From assembly GCA_946408145.1 (NCBI GenBank), contig CAMJQX010000005.1:1-22792 (forward strand): 22,792 nucleotides of DNA, read 5' to 3'. Below are positions 15,406 to 22,792 of the stretch, piece by piece; the first letter of the stretch is position 1, and the number at the start of each line of letters is the position of its first letter. The position numbers were made by a program, and so were the translations under genes. The DNA comes from an uncultured Clostridia bacterium (lineage in GTDB: Bacteria; Bacillota_A; Clostridia; Oscillospirales; Oscillospiraceae). The notes beneath the pieces are model-generated. The model did no database searches. It worked only from the letters and a program-made list of their open reading frames with translations, and was not told the origin of the DNA.

Positions 15406-16197
15406 ATGCCCGAGAGAGTTGTGCCCAACCGGCCCGACGAAGCGCCGCAGATCCGGGAGGCCGTGTCCGTCAGTACCCGAAAGATCTTCGACGGCTGCCG
15501 TGACAAGGACTGCGTGGACGATCTGCGGGTCTATCCGACGGTCACATCGCAGACCTACATAGAGAACGCGCTGAGTATCCGCCCAAGGTCAGCCCAGCTT
15601 CTGCACGTGGCCGTGACGGTGGAGCCCATCAGCTTCAACCGGGGCCATTACACCGTGGACTGTACCTATTTCTACCGAGTCACCGCGGAGACCTTTCCCG
15701 CCGGGGAGACGGCCCTCGGCCTCGCCATCTTCGACAAGCGGGTCATGCTCTTCGGCAGCGAGGGCAATTCCATGACCTTCTCCTCCGACGCGCCTGTCCC
15801 TGCGGCGGAGGGCGGCGAACTGCCCATCGCGGTGGTCAACGCCGTGGACCCGATCGCGCTGCACATGAAGCTCGTCGATGCCGGGGCCCAGCCGCCGACC
15901 GATCTGGAGCCGGGAGACATCCCCTCCTACATCACCGACGCCTTCCCGGAGGAGCTGGTGCTGACCACGACGGGCAGGCGCTGGTACGCCACGATCGGGC
16001 AGTTCAGCCTGATCCGGCTGGAGCGGGATACCTCACTGCTGATCCCCGCCTACGACTACAGCCTGCCGGAGAAGGAGTGCCCCGGCAGCAGCGAGGACGA
16101 TCCCTGCGAGCTCTTCGGGCGCATCCGCTTCCCGGTGGAGGAGTTCTTCCCGCCCGACAGTGTGCAGAACGCCGCGGAATACCGGAATATGGTGTGA
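15406..16197 (+). CDS. Unrecognised protein with CRDKDC motif
   Basis: A 263-residue protein I cannot name with confidence. There is no signal peptide or membrane helix. Near the N-terminus a KIFDGCRDKDCVDDLRVY stretch puts two cysteines (31 and 36) in an acidic/basic motif; two more cysteines lie near the C-terminus (KECPGSSEDDPCEL). The middle (60-210) is beta-rich with alternating hydrophobics (VAVTVEPISFNRGHYTVDC). I recall similar CRDKDC-bearing hypothetical proteins in spore-forming Clostridia, but cannot check. GGAGGTG at 15394-15400 fixes the ATG. No clear sigma-A promoter is seen; CATAGACT at 15367-15374 resembles a sporulation-sigma -10 (CATA type), weak evidence for mother-cell expression. 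It is monocistronic, divergent from the DUF4364 gene. Confidence 0.85.
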   Translation: MPERVVPNRPDEAPQIREAVSVSTRKIFDGCRDKDCVDDLRVYPTVTSQTYIENALSIRPRSAQLLHVAVTVEPISFNRGHYTVDCTYFYRVTAETFPAGETALGLAIFDKRVMLFGSEGNSMTFSSDAPVPAAEGGELPIAVVNAVDPIALHMKLVDAGAQPPTDLEPGDIPSYITDAFPEELVLTTTGRRWYATIGQFSLIRLERDTSLLIPAYDYSLPEKECPGSSEDDPCELFGRIRFPVEEFFPPDSVQNAAEYRNMV

Positions 16198-16200
16198 AAA

Positions 16201-16226
16201 GCGGGGACGTGATCTCACGTCCCCGC
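16201..16226. terminator. Strong bidirectional terminator
   Basis: A perfect 12-bp GC-rich stem (GCGGGGACGTGA and complement) with a minimal loop starts 4 nt after the stop of the CRDKDC protein, followed by a T-rich tract; on the minus strand it is followed by TTTTC, so it may also end the DUF2975/HTH transcript. Confidence 0.88.
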
Positions 16227-16253
16227 GGTTTTCATTTTTTGAAGAAACACGTT

Positions 16254-16463
16254 TTATTCCCCGCGTTTATATTCCAGAATGTCGCCCGGCTGGCAGTCCA
16301 GCACGTCGCAGATCGCCTCCAGCGTGGAAAAGCGGATCGCGCTGACCTTTCCGGTCTTGAGCTTGCTCAGGTTCACATTGGCGACGCCCACCCGCTCGGA
16401 GAGCTCCTTGAGGCTCATCTTGCGGTCGGCCATCACGCGGTCGAGTCTCAGAATGATCGGCAT
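16254..16463 (-). CDS. Small XRE-family HTH regulator (YozG-like)
   Basis: A 69-residue Cro/CI-type DNA-binding protein, essentially just a helix-turn-helix domain. The pattern SLKELSERVGVANVNLSKLKTGK (helices 2-3, roughly residues 17-39) and CDVLDCQPGDILEY at the end are characteristic of the YozG group. GAGGTGA lies 6 nt upstream of the ATG. It begins 9 nt after the stop of the DUF2975 membrane gene, a pairing that recurs in Firmicutes, so it probably regulates that gene and itself; the palindrome over the operon promoter (16992-17021) is the obvious candidate operator. Confidence 0.9.
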   Translation of the reverse strand: MPIILRLDRVMADRKMSLKELSERVGVANVNLSKLKTGKVSAIRFSTLEAICDVLDCQPGDILEYKRGE

Positions 16464-16472
16464 GGTCTCACC

Positions 16473-16982
16473 TCACAAGGTCTCGTCGGACAGCTGCTGC
16501 AGCTCGACGCCGTACTGAAACACGAGCGAAATCGCCAGCACGGCCAGGCCCACGATCAGCACCATCCCGGCGGTGGAACTAAAATAATAGACGACCTTTT
16601 CCCCCTCCTCGACACGGCCGCTGGCGGCCGCCCAGAACAGGCGGGTGGTCAGATGCTGCAGCAGTTCAAAAGCCACAAGCATCCAACCGATCTGACGCAG
16701 GCGGCGCACATTGACCATTGTAAAGGGTGTGCTCCCCCGCCGGATACTCTGCAGCAGACGAATCACCATTACCATGACGGCGATAATATAGGCACTGAAC
16801 AGCAGACTGTAGACAAGCGTAAAAACGTTCTGCTCCCCCGCGCTTGCCGACGGTTCCCCTTTGACGGCAGAATAAACCGTGATCGACATCTGGATCAGCC
16901 AGTACAGCACAAGCAGAGCAAAAATCAGAATACCGCCGTTAGCATAGCGCTCAAAACGGTTTTTAAACTCCTCCCGTGTCAT
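16473..16982 (-). CDS. DUF2975 integral membrane protein
   Basis: A 169-residue membrane protein with four predicted helices: about 18-38, 55-77, 98-120 (amphipathic, around IGWMLVAFELL) and 132-155. The middle signature (GSTPFTMVNVRRLRQIGWML) is the hallmark of DUF2975/YoaS-like proteins, whose function is not established. The frame is open to 17015 but GGAGGTG at 16989-16995 sets the ATG at 16982. It is first in a two-gene operon with the HTH regulator. Confidence 0.88.
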   Translation of the reverse strand: MTREEFKNRFERYANGGILIFALLVLYWLIQMSITVYSAVKGEPSASAGEQNVFTLVYSLLFSAYIIAVMVMVIRLLQSIRRGSTPFTMVNVRRLRQIGWMLVAFELLQHLTTRLFWAAASGRVEEGEKVVYYFSSTAGMVLIVGLAVLAISLVFQYGVELQQLSDETL

Positions 16983-16991
16983 AAACAACAC

Positions 16992-17021
16992 CTCCCTGTG
17001 CCATGATGATAGCACAGGGAG
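16992..17021. promoter_or_regulatory. Palindromic candidate operator over the DUF2975 promoter
   Basis: A perfect inverted repeat CTCCCTGTGC-N10-GCACAGGGAG. Arm centres are 20 bp apart (two helical turns). The spacer contains the -10 box and one arm contains the ribosome site. Since transcription should start near 16999, inside it, most of it acts as DNA rather than as an mRNA hairpin. Confidence 0.6.
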
Positions 17022-17035
17022 ATAATGTTTGTCAA
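17006..17035 (-). promoter_or_regulatory. Promoter of the DUF2975-HTH operon
   Basis: TTGACA (17030-17035, perfect), 18 bp, TATCAT (17006-17011) on the minus strand, embedded in the palindrome at 16992-17021. Confidence 0.7.
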
Positions 17036-17070
17036 TAGTTTTTTAGCGTTTGTCGTTAAATATTTTATCT

Positions 17071-17769
17071 TTACATCTTTGCGGCAGCCGCCTCGTCCAG
17101 ATAGACGGTCACGTCGCGCGGGATCTGCAGGAAGGCGGCGGGCACAGAGCTGTCGTTGCGGCCGTAGAGCATCTTATGCACGGCGTCGGCCTTTTCCTCG
17201 CCGAAGGCGAGCACGATGATCTCCGAGGCCCAGACGAGGGTATAGATGCCCATGGTGTAGCCGTACTCGGGCACGGCGTCCTCCGAGCCGAAGACCTCCG
17301 CGTTCTGGCGCTTGGTGGCGTCGGTGAGCTTCTGGCGGTGGCTCAAGGAGTCATATTGCACGGCGGGCTCGTTGTAGCCGATGTGCGCGTTGGCGCCGAG
17401 GCCGAGGACCGCCACGTCCAGCCCGCCGGCGTCCTTGATCTCCGCATCGTAGCTGCCGATGGTCTCCGGGCTGAGGAAGCGGCAGTTTTCGGGCTTGATG
17501 TCGGTCTTTTCGACGAAGCAGGTCTCGAGCATGTGGCGGCAGCTGTCCGCCTCGTCCACGCCCTCAAACTCGGTGACGGCGAAGAGTCTGGCGTCCCGGA
17601 AGCTCAGCTCCCCCGCGGCGCAGAGCCGCGACAGTTCCTCATACAGACCGCGCGGCGTCCGCCCGGCGGAGAGGGCCAGCACGGCGTCGGGCTTCTCTTT
17701 CAGGATGCGCCGGATCTGCGCGGCGGCGCGGGCGTTGCATTCCTCGTAGCTGCATACGATCGTTTTCAT
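17071..17769 (-). CDS. NagB-family sugar-phosphate isomerase/deaminase-like protein
   Basis: A 232-residue member of the glucosamine-6-phosphate deaminase/6-phosphogluconolactonase superfamily. The phosphate loop LALSAGRTPRGLYEEL (about 31-46) and GLGANAHIGYNEP are recognisable. Compared with E. coli NagB from memory, the DEY motif at catalytic Asp72 reads TEF here and Asp141 of NDGH reads Asn in the ANAH context, while the His143 and Glu148 equivalents are kept. It is shorter than NagB (about 240-266), so true GlcN6P deamination is doubtful; galactosamine-6-phosphate or another sugar phosphate is possible. The frame stays open upstream to 18522 only as a shadow of the divergent gene; ATG at 17769 has AAGGGGA at 17778-17784. 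It shares 18 bp with the divergent DUF421 gene. Confidence 0.82.
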   Translation of the reverse strand: MKTIVCSYEECNARAAAQIRRILKEKPDAVLALSAGRTPRGLYEELSRLCAAGELSFRDARLFAVTEFEGVDEADSCRHMLETCFVEKTDIKPENCRFLSPETIGSYDAEIKDAGGLDVAVLGLGANAHIGYNEPAVQYDSLSHRQKLTDATKRQNAEVFGSEDAVPEYGYTMGIYTLVWASEIIVLAFGEEKADAVHKMLYGRNDSSVPAAFLQIPRDVTVYLDEAAAAKM

Positions 17770-17787
17770 AGCATAGTCCCCTTTCCC

Positions 17788-18483
17788 ATGGGTCAAACTA
17801 TCTCCATGTGGATTGTATTGTTCAGAACGATTGTGATCTATCTGATCCTGATGCTCTTTCTCCGTCTGCTGGGCAAACGCCAGCTGGGCGAGATGGAGCT
17901 GTCGGAATTCGTCGCGGCGGCGCTGATCGCCAATCTGGCGGCGCACCCGCTCGAGGAGACGGAGCAGCCGATGCTCCCGCCGCTGCTCGCGATCGCCGCG
18001 CTGTCGGTCCTGGAGCTGCTGACGGCTTGGATCAGCCTGCGCAGCATCCGCCTGCGCGCCCTGCTCTACGGGAGGCCGAGCCTGATCATCGACCACGGGA
18101 AGATCGATCAGGCCGAGATGCGCCGGAACCGCTTCACGCCGGACGAGCTGATGCAGGCCATGCGCAGCAGCGGCGTGCTGGACATCAACGAGGTGCTCTA
18201 CGCCGTCCTCGAGACGAACGGTACGCTCAGCGTGATCCCCATCGCCGAGGCCCAGCCGGTCACGGCGGGGCAGATGGGCGTAGCGGCGGAGCAGGCGGGC
18301 TATCCGAGCGTCGTCATCAGCGACGGGCGGATCATGGATCACAACCTCAAACGCCTCGGCTTTAATCGCGCCTGGCTGGACAAGCGGCTGCGGGAGCAGG
18401 GGCAGAAGGACCCGTCCCGCGTGTTTCTCATGACCGCGGACGAATCGGGCAAGGTGTTCTTCTGCGAGAAGGAGAGGGATTAG
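17788..18483 (+). CDS. DUF421/YetF-family membrane protein
   Basis: A 231-residue protein with N-terminal helices (about 8-28, 40-57, 62-80) and a C-terminal soluble domain, the architecture of YetF-like DUF421 proteins in spore-formers. Motifs are LRLLGKRQLGEMELSEFV after helix 1, RPSLIIDHGKI at the start of the C-terminal domain and FTPDELMQAMRSSGVLDINE. The C-terminal domain should face the cytoplasm. Function is unestablished; some relatives occur in spore membranes. The start is uncertain: ATG at 17788 or 17806; neither has a good ribosome site, and the promoter would have to lie inside the divergent NagB-like gene. It converges on nrdR. Confidence 0.87.
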   Translation: MGQTISMWIVLFRTIVIYLILMLFLRLLGKRQLGEMELSEFVAAALIANLAAHPLEETEQPMLPPLLAIAALSVLELLTAWISLRSIRLRALLYGRPSLIIDHGKIDQAEMRRNRFTPDELMQAMRSSGVLDINEVLYAVLETNGTLSVIPIAEAQPVTAGQMGVAAEQAGYPSVVISDGRIMDHNLKRLGFNRAWLDKRLREQGQKDPSRVFLMTADESGKVFFCEKERD

Positions 18484-18498
18484 CGTCTCCTTCCTGTG

Positions 18499-18524
18499 CG
18501 GTGCGCCTTCGCGCGGGCGCACCG
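18499..18524. terminator. GC-rich hairpin between DUF421 gene and nrdR
   Basis: A 9-bp stem (CGGTGCGCC with GGCGCACCG) with an 8-nt loop lies between the two convergent stops, but no T-run follows on either strand, so termination would be weak or factor-dependent. Confidence 0.35.
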
Positions 18525-18534
18525 TGAAGCGCCC

Positions 18535-18993
18535 TTACTGCTTGTCCATCAGCAGCTTGGACAGCTCCTCCATAAAGGTGTTGATATCCTTGAAGCTGCG
18601 GTAGACGGAGGCAAAACGCACATAGGCGACCTCGTCGACGCTCTTGAGGCGCTTCATGACCATCTCGCCCACATCGACGGTGCTGACCTCGCGCTCGAGA
18701 TTGCTCTGCAGCTCCTGCTCGATCTCGTCGGCGATCTGCTCAAGCGTCTGCAGGGAGACCGGCCGCTTCTCGCAGGCGCGGACCATGCCGTTGATGAGCT
18801 TGACCTTGTCGAAGCTCTGGCGGCTGCCGTCGCGCTTGACGACCACGAGAGGCAGGCGCTCGATGATCTCATAGGTGGTGAAGCGCTTGCTGCAGGCCAG
18901 ACACTCGCGGCGGCGGCGGATGGTGGCGCCCTCCTCGGCGGGACGGGAATCGATCACTTTACTTTCGGTATAACCGCAAAACGGACATTTCAT
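18535..18993 (-). CDS. nrdR: Transcriptional repressor NrdR
   Basis: A 152-residue NrdR, the ATP/dATP-sensing repressor of ribonucleotide reductase genes, which binds NrdR boxes upstream of nrd operons. The N-terminal zinc ribbon has Cys3/Cys6/Cys31/Cys34 (CPFC, CLAC), with the invariant SKVIDSR and RRRREC between them; an ATP-cone (about 47-137) follows with [21 protein letters not shown]. Length is standard. GGGAGA lies upstream of the ATG. It follows the 2-hydroxyacid dehydrogenase by 25 nt on the same strand, so it is probably carried on that transcript. No nrd gene is in the window, and I saw no NrdR-box pair here. Confidence 0.96.
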   Translation of the reverse strand: MKCPFCGYTESKVIDSRPAEEGATIRRRRECLACSKRFTTYEIIERLPLVVVKRDGSRQSFDKVKLINGMVRACEKRPVSLQTLEQIADEIEQELQSNLEREVSTVDVGEMVMKRLKSVDEVAYVRFASVYRSFKDINTFMEELSKLLMDKQ

Positions 18994-19018
18994 AGCTCTT
19001 TTCTCCCCTGTATCGATA

Positions 19019-19975
19019 CTATTTTTTATAACCGGTCTCGAAGTCCACGATGTTGCGCAGCGGCCGCCCTTCCAGGAAGGCCTTCAGGTTCTCCGCGGAG
19101 AGCTCCACGATCTTTTCCAGAATATCCGGCAGGTGGAAGTTGCCGGAGACGTGCGGCGTGATGAGCAGGTTTTCCAGATCCCAGAGCGGGCTGTCCGCCG
19201 GGAGAGGCTCGGTCTCGCACACGTCGATGCCCGCCGCGGCGATCTGCCCGCTCTGCAGGGCGTCGATCAGCACCCGGGTCTGCACGGCGTTGCCGCGCCC
19301 GCAGTTGAGAAAGACGGCGCTGTCCTTCATGGCGGCGAAACGCTCCGCCGTGTACAGCGCGCGGGTCGCGCCCGTGCCCGGCAGGAAGGAGGCCACCACG
19401 TCCGCCCGCAGCAGGACGCTGTCGAGTTCCTCCGTGAGGCAGAGCTCATCCACGCCCTCGGGGCAGGCGCCGGGGCGGCGCTTGACGCCGATGGTATAGG
19501 CGCCGAAGGCCTTGCACAGGCGGGCGAAGCTCTGCCCGATGTCCCCGATGCCGACGATGAGCACCGTGCAGTCGGACAGAGAGCAGACCGGGCCGAAGTC
19601 TGTCCAGTCATGTGCGCGCTGGGCGTCGCGGTAGCGGTGCAGCTTCTTCTGCAGCGTCAGCAGCATGGCGAAGGCGTGCTCGCTGACGGCCTTGCCGTAG
19701 GCGCCGGTGGCGTTGGTGAGGATCGTGTGCGCGTCCAGCACGCCCGGCACGATATAGGGATCGGTCCCCGCGGAATAGAGCTGCAGCAGCCCCAGCCGCG
19801 GCGAGGCCTGGATCATGCCCGCGGGGACGCAGCCGAGGATGATATCCGCCTCCCGCACGAGCTCCGGGGTCGCGCCGTCCATGCCGCAGTAGACGAAGCG
19901 GCAGCCGGCGCCGGCCGCTTCGATTTTTGCTCTGTGTCTCTCCTCGATCGGGAGGGTGATCAAAACCGTTTTCAT
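19019..19975 (-). CDS. D-isomer-specific 2-hydroxyacid dehydrogenase
   Basis: A 318-residue NAD(P)-dependent dehydrogenase of the phosphoglycerate/D-lactate/hydroxypyruvate reductase family. The dinucleotide fold motif GIGDIG is at 142-147; the catalytic triad is Arg227 (NCGRGNAV), Glu256 (DVCETEPLP) and His275 (TPHVSG). The substrate-binding domain is at both ends, as usual. There is no C-terminal ACT domain, so it is not a long SerA. The residues after the fold (VKRRP) include basic ones that could favour NADP, a weak inference. Substrate unknown. ATG at 19975 with GAGGAGAG upstream. Its promoter (20020-20048) faces away from the ABC importer operon; nrdR lies directly downstream. Confidence 0.92.
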   Translation of the reverse strand: MKTVLITLPIEERHRAKIEAAGAGCRFVYCGMDGATPELVREADIILGCVPAGMIQASPRLGLLQLYSAGTDPYIVPGVLDAHTILTNATGAYGKAVSEHAFAMLLTLQKKLHRYRDAQRAHDWTDFGPVCSLSDCTVLIVGIGDIGQSFARLCKAFGAYTIGVKRRPGACPEGVDELCLTEELDSVLLRADVVASFLPGTGATRALYTAERFAAMKDSAVFLNCGRGNAVQTRVLIDALQSGQIAAAGIDVCETEPLPADSPLWDLENLLITPHVSGNFHLPDILEKIVELSAENLKAFLEGRPLRNIVDFETGYKK

Positions 19976-20019
19976 CGGGCAGCTCTCCTCGTCGTTTTTA
20001 TGTAAATCTTTCTCTACAT

Positions 20020-20048
20020 ATTGTAGTATGGTTTTTCCCGAAATGCAA
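20020..20048 (-). promoter_or_regulatory. Promoter of the dehydrogenase-nrdR unit
   Basis: TTGCAT (20043-20048), 17 bp, TACAAT (20020-20025) on the minus strand; start near 20013, about 38 nt before the ATG. A small CTACA-TAT-TGTAG inverted repeat overlaps the -10. Confidence 0.6.
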
Positions 20049-20182
20049 TATAAAGTTGAAAAAGAAATGCCGGGAACGCATCTTTTTTCCCGGCGGGATG
20101 CCGACGGCGTGTTTCTGTCTTTCTCCCGCGTCTGACGGACGGCCGGCCTTTTCTTTATCCATTACTGCCAAGCTGAGCAAGA

Positions 20183-20195
20183 ATCTTGTCAAGAT
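20183..20195. promoter_or_regulatory. Perfect palindrome upstream of importer promoter
   Basis: ATCTTG-T-CAAGAT, a perfect 6-1-6 inverted repeat ending 13 bp before the -35 box of the importer promoter. Its position suits an activator or repressor site; the binding protein is unknown and no regulator gene is adjacent. Confidence 0.4.
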
Positions 20196-20208
20196 CCTTT
20201 GTCTATTA

Positions 20209-20237
20209 TTGACATTCCGCACGCTTCGGAGTATATT
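20209..20237 (+). promoter_or_regulatory. Promoter of the ABC importer operon
   Basis: A perfect TTGACA (20209-20214), 17 bp, TATATT (20232-20237). Transcription would start near 20244, leaving a leader of about 66 nt. This is a strong promoter, in keeping with an abundant binding protein. Confidence 0.75.
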
Positions 20238-20309
20238 AGTTAAAGGTTTTGTAACATCTCGTATTCTACGGGCGCTGCCCGCTGAAAAATATTTTAAGGA
20301 GGAACCCCC

Positions 20310-21512
20310 ATGAAAAAGTACCTGGCGCTGCTGCTGGCGCTCGTGATGGTCTTCGCTCTGGCTGCTCCCACCGCCTTTGCCGACGACTACACGATCCGCA
20401 TCTACTCCAACTCCAACTCCACGGAGCGTACCACCTGGCTCATCAACGAGGCCAAGGCGGCGGGCTTCAACATCTCCATTGACGACAACTCCGTCATCTC
20501 CGGCGATACCGCCGCGGTGCAGGCCGCCAATGAGAACAAGGACGGCGACCTGATCTTCGGTCTGAACGAGACCCGCTGGGGCCAGCTGATCGACGGTCAG
20601 TACGAGAACCTCTCCATCATCGACTGGACCCCCTCCTGGGCTGACCAGGTCGGCGAGTATCAGTATGACGGCAAGGCCTACGGCATCGTCATCCAGAACG
20701 TCCTGATGCTCTACCGCAACGACGAGTTCGGCACCAACGGCGCTGAGCTGCACTTCGACCACTGGGCCGACGTCGTCAACTCCGGCTACAGCTGGTATCG
20801 CCAGAACAAGGTCGGCGGCACCACCAACGCCAACATCAACTCCGCCATCCTCTATGCCTTCGTGGATCCTGCCTCCCCCGCCGGCGGCATCTCCGTGGAC
20901 GGCTGGAAGACCCTGTGGAAGTTCTGCGCCGAGGGCAAGTTCGGCGGCGACGACTACAAGTACGGCTTTGATCCGCTGAACAAGGGCGACGTGGCCATCT
21001 CCGAGTTCTACTCCTCCGCTCTGTACGGCAAGATCGACGCCGCGGCCGAGGGCAGCGAGCATCCTCTGGTCGGCGCTCTGGAGCCCGAGAACTGGGATCT
21101 GGTCGACATCGCCGACGGCACCTACTACATCGCCGAGTACATCGGCATCCTCGACAAGGCCGGCCGTACCGACGAGCAGACCGAGAAGGTCAAGGAGTTC
21201 TGCGAGTGGTTCGGCTCCGCCGAGGTCCAGGCCGCCTGGGCTGAGGAGTTCGACTCCTTCCCCTGCAACACCGAGGCCGCTTCTCTCGTCTACGGTGACG
21301 ACATCCCCGCGATCTATCTGATCCCCAACTTCGCGCTGACCACCGTGGAAGGCACCGACATGACCTATGCCGCCTATGTCGCCGCCCACAGCGCCGAGTG
21401 GACCAACATCATGACCAACCTGGGCTTCTACTGGGCCGACGCTTCCAACGCGCCCGCCGAGCCCGAGTGGGACAGCCTCGACTGGAGCGTTCTGACGCAG
21501 AAGGCCGAGTAA
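20310..21512 (+). CDS. Extracellular substrate-binding protein of ABC importer
   Basis: A 400-residue secreted solute-binding protein of the extracellular family 1/AfuA-PotD-like class (iron, polyamine, thiamine or phosphonate-type ligands). Residues 1-24 are a signal peptide cleaved after AFA; there is no lipobox cysteine, unusual for a Gram-positive binding protein. The mature start YTIRIYSNSNS and segments GDLIFGLNE, YGIVIQNVLMLYRND, TYYIAEYIGILDKAG and VKEFCEWFGSAEVQAAWAEEF fit a two-lobed periplasmic-binding fold. Multiple Tyr/Trp and acidic residues leave the ligand open; I cannot decide between metal and organic cation. AAGGAGGA lies 8 nt upstream of the ATG. Codon choice is visibly biased to C-ending codons (AAC, TAC, ATC, GCC), suggesting high expression. 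ATPase and permease follow. Confidence 0.88.
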   Translation: MKKYLALLLALVMVFALAAPTAFADDYTIRIYSNSNSTERTTWLINEAKAAGFNISIDDNSVISGDTAAVQAANENKDGDLIFGLNETRWGQLIDGQYENLSIIDWTPSWADQVGEYQYDGKAYGIVIQNVLMLYRNDEFGTNGAELHFDHWADVVNSGYSWYRQNKVGGTTNANINSAILYAFVDPASPAGGISVDGWKTLWKFCAEGKFGGDDYKYGFDPLNKGDVAISEFYSSALYGKIDAAAEGSEHPLVGALEPENWDLVDIADGTYYIAEYIGILDKAGRTDEQTEKVKEFCEWFGSAEVQAAWAEEFDSFPCNTEAASLVYGDDIPAIYLIPNFALTTVEGTDMTYAAYVAAHSAEWTNIMTNLGFYWADASNAPAEPEWDSLDWSVLTQKAE

Positions 21513-21528
21513 GCATCCGAAACAGCAT

Positions 21529-21563
21529 CATATGGCGAGCCGGTATCTCCGGCTCGCCATGTG
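21529..21563 (+). repeat. Stem-loop between binding protein and ATPase genes
   Basis: A 15-bp stem (21529-21543 with 21549-21563, one G-T pair, 5-nt loop), GC-rich core GGCGAGCCGG, 16 nt after the binding-protein stop, without a T-run. Probably protects the upstream mRNA end or attenuates transcription rather than fully terminating. Confidence 0.65.
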
Positions 21564-21583
21564 CTATCCGGCTGCTGAGCAGA

Positions 21584-21602
21584 CCGCATCGAAGCGATGC
21601 GG
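21584..21602 (+). repeat. Second stem-loop in the same gap
   Basis: An 8-bp stem CCGCATCG with CGATGCGG around a 3-nt AAG loop, preceded by a small CTGCT-G-AGCAG hairpin. It has no T-run either. Confidence 0.5.
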
Positions 21603-21652
21603 CCTCCTGAGCAAACGGTTTCATCTCAATTCATGCAAAGGAGCGAACGCTT

Positions 21653-22686
<1,034 letters not shown>

Positions 22687-22690
<4 letters not shown>

Positions 22691-22792
22691 GCCCGACGCT
22701 CGACCGAAACAGGGTACGGCCGGAGCTGTTCGTGCGTCTGGTGGGCGTGTGCTTCTTCGCCTACCTCTTCTTCGGCTTCATGCTCCTGCCCT
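22687..22792 (+). CDS. ABC importer permease, N-terminal fragment
   Basis: Only the first 35 codons are in the window. The ATG at 22687 overlaps the ATPase stop by four bases (ATGA). Translation gives a short basic and acidic cytoplasmic lead (SPTLDRNRVRPELFVR) and then the beginning of a hydrophobic helix (VGVCFFAYLFFGFMLLP), as expected for an inner-membrane permease. Identity as permease rests on operon position and this helix; whether it is a single or fused FbpB/PotB-PotC type cannot be seen. Confidence 0.75.

Larger units (their letters stand above)
19976..20309. other. 334-bp intergenic region, two divergent promoters
   Basis: This gap holds the dehydrogenase promoter (20020-20048), the importer promoter (20209-20237), a palindrome (20183-20195) and, next to the ribosome site, a small GGGC/GCCC hairpin at about 20270-20281. 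Between 20050 and 20180 I see only an imperfect CCGGGAA/TTCCCGG hairpin and no gene with a ribosome site. No known riboswitch is recognisable. Confidence 0.6.

Noticed and set aside
17050..17787. N-terminal extension of the DUF421 gene through the NagB-like gene
   Set aside because: It is the shadow of the minus-strand gene; the family N-terminus starts at about 17788-17806.
17770..18522. N-terminal extension of the NagB-like gene through DUF421
   Set aside because: Composition is shadow-like (Arg/Gln/His-rich) and the family start plus ribosome site are at 17769.
19998..21389. 463-residue minus-strand frame
   Set aside because: Antisense to the binding-protein gene, which has promoter, ribosome site and signal peptide.

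Overview
The window looks like chromosome of a GC-rich, low-motility-signature Firmicute of class Clostridia, most likely an Oscillospiraceae/Ruminococcaceae-type gut commensal. This is inference from protein families (a DUF4364 regulator, a DUF2975 membrane protein paired with a YozG-like regulator, NrdR, AsnA, a ThiN-type thiamine pyrophosphokinase, a cell-wall-binding repeat surface protein), strong AGGAGG-type ribosome sites and sigma-A-like promoters in otherwise GC-rich DNA. I see no phage, insertion sequence, CRISPR array or rRNA.

Layout. 205-5670 (minus) is one 1,821-residue secreted surface protein: signal peptide, Glu/Pro-rich stalk, about 16 InlB-like (Listeria-Bacteroides) modules and ten C-terminal cell-wall-binding repeats. 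It contains a 1,052-bp segment present twice with no difference found. 5913-6404 (plus) is msrA. 6448-8229 (minus) is a membrane-tethered type-B carboxylesterase. 8314-12474 (minus) is a tight four-gene operon: SPFH protein with three zinc ribbons, lipoprotein, zinc-ribbon membrane protein, TPM-domain membrane protein. It resembles the ydjG-ydjH-ydjI partners of PspA in Bacillus, but with no PspA here and an added lipoprotein; this is the best candidate for an under-described system. 12712-12785 (minus) is tRNA-Gly(CCC) with its promoter, a terminator and an inverted partial copy of its 3' end. 12937-13551 (plus) is the thiamine pyrophosphokinase.

13664-15282 (minus) holds asnA and a DUF4364 regulator; divergent from them, 15406-16197 (plus) is an unrecognised conserved-looking protein. 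16254-16982 (minus) is a DUF2975 membrane protein with its small HTH regulator, behind a promoter that lies inside a perfect 10-10-10 palindrome. 17071-17769 (minus) is a NagB-family protein with altered catalytic positions, facing away from a DUF421/YetF membrane protein (17788-18483, plus) across 18 bp. 18535-19975 (minus) is nrdR downstream of a D-2-hydroxyacid dehydrogenase.

The right end (20310-22792, plus) is a binding-protein-dependent ABC importer: a secreted substrate-binding protein without a lipobox, two stem-loops, a PotA/FbpC-like ATPase and the first 35 codons of a permease, translationally coupled by ATGA. Genes are mostly in short convergent or divergent units separated by strong hairpins, several of them usable as terminators from both sides.
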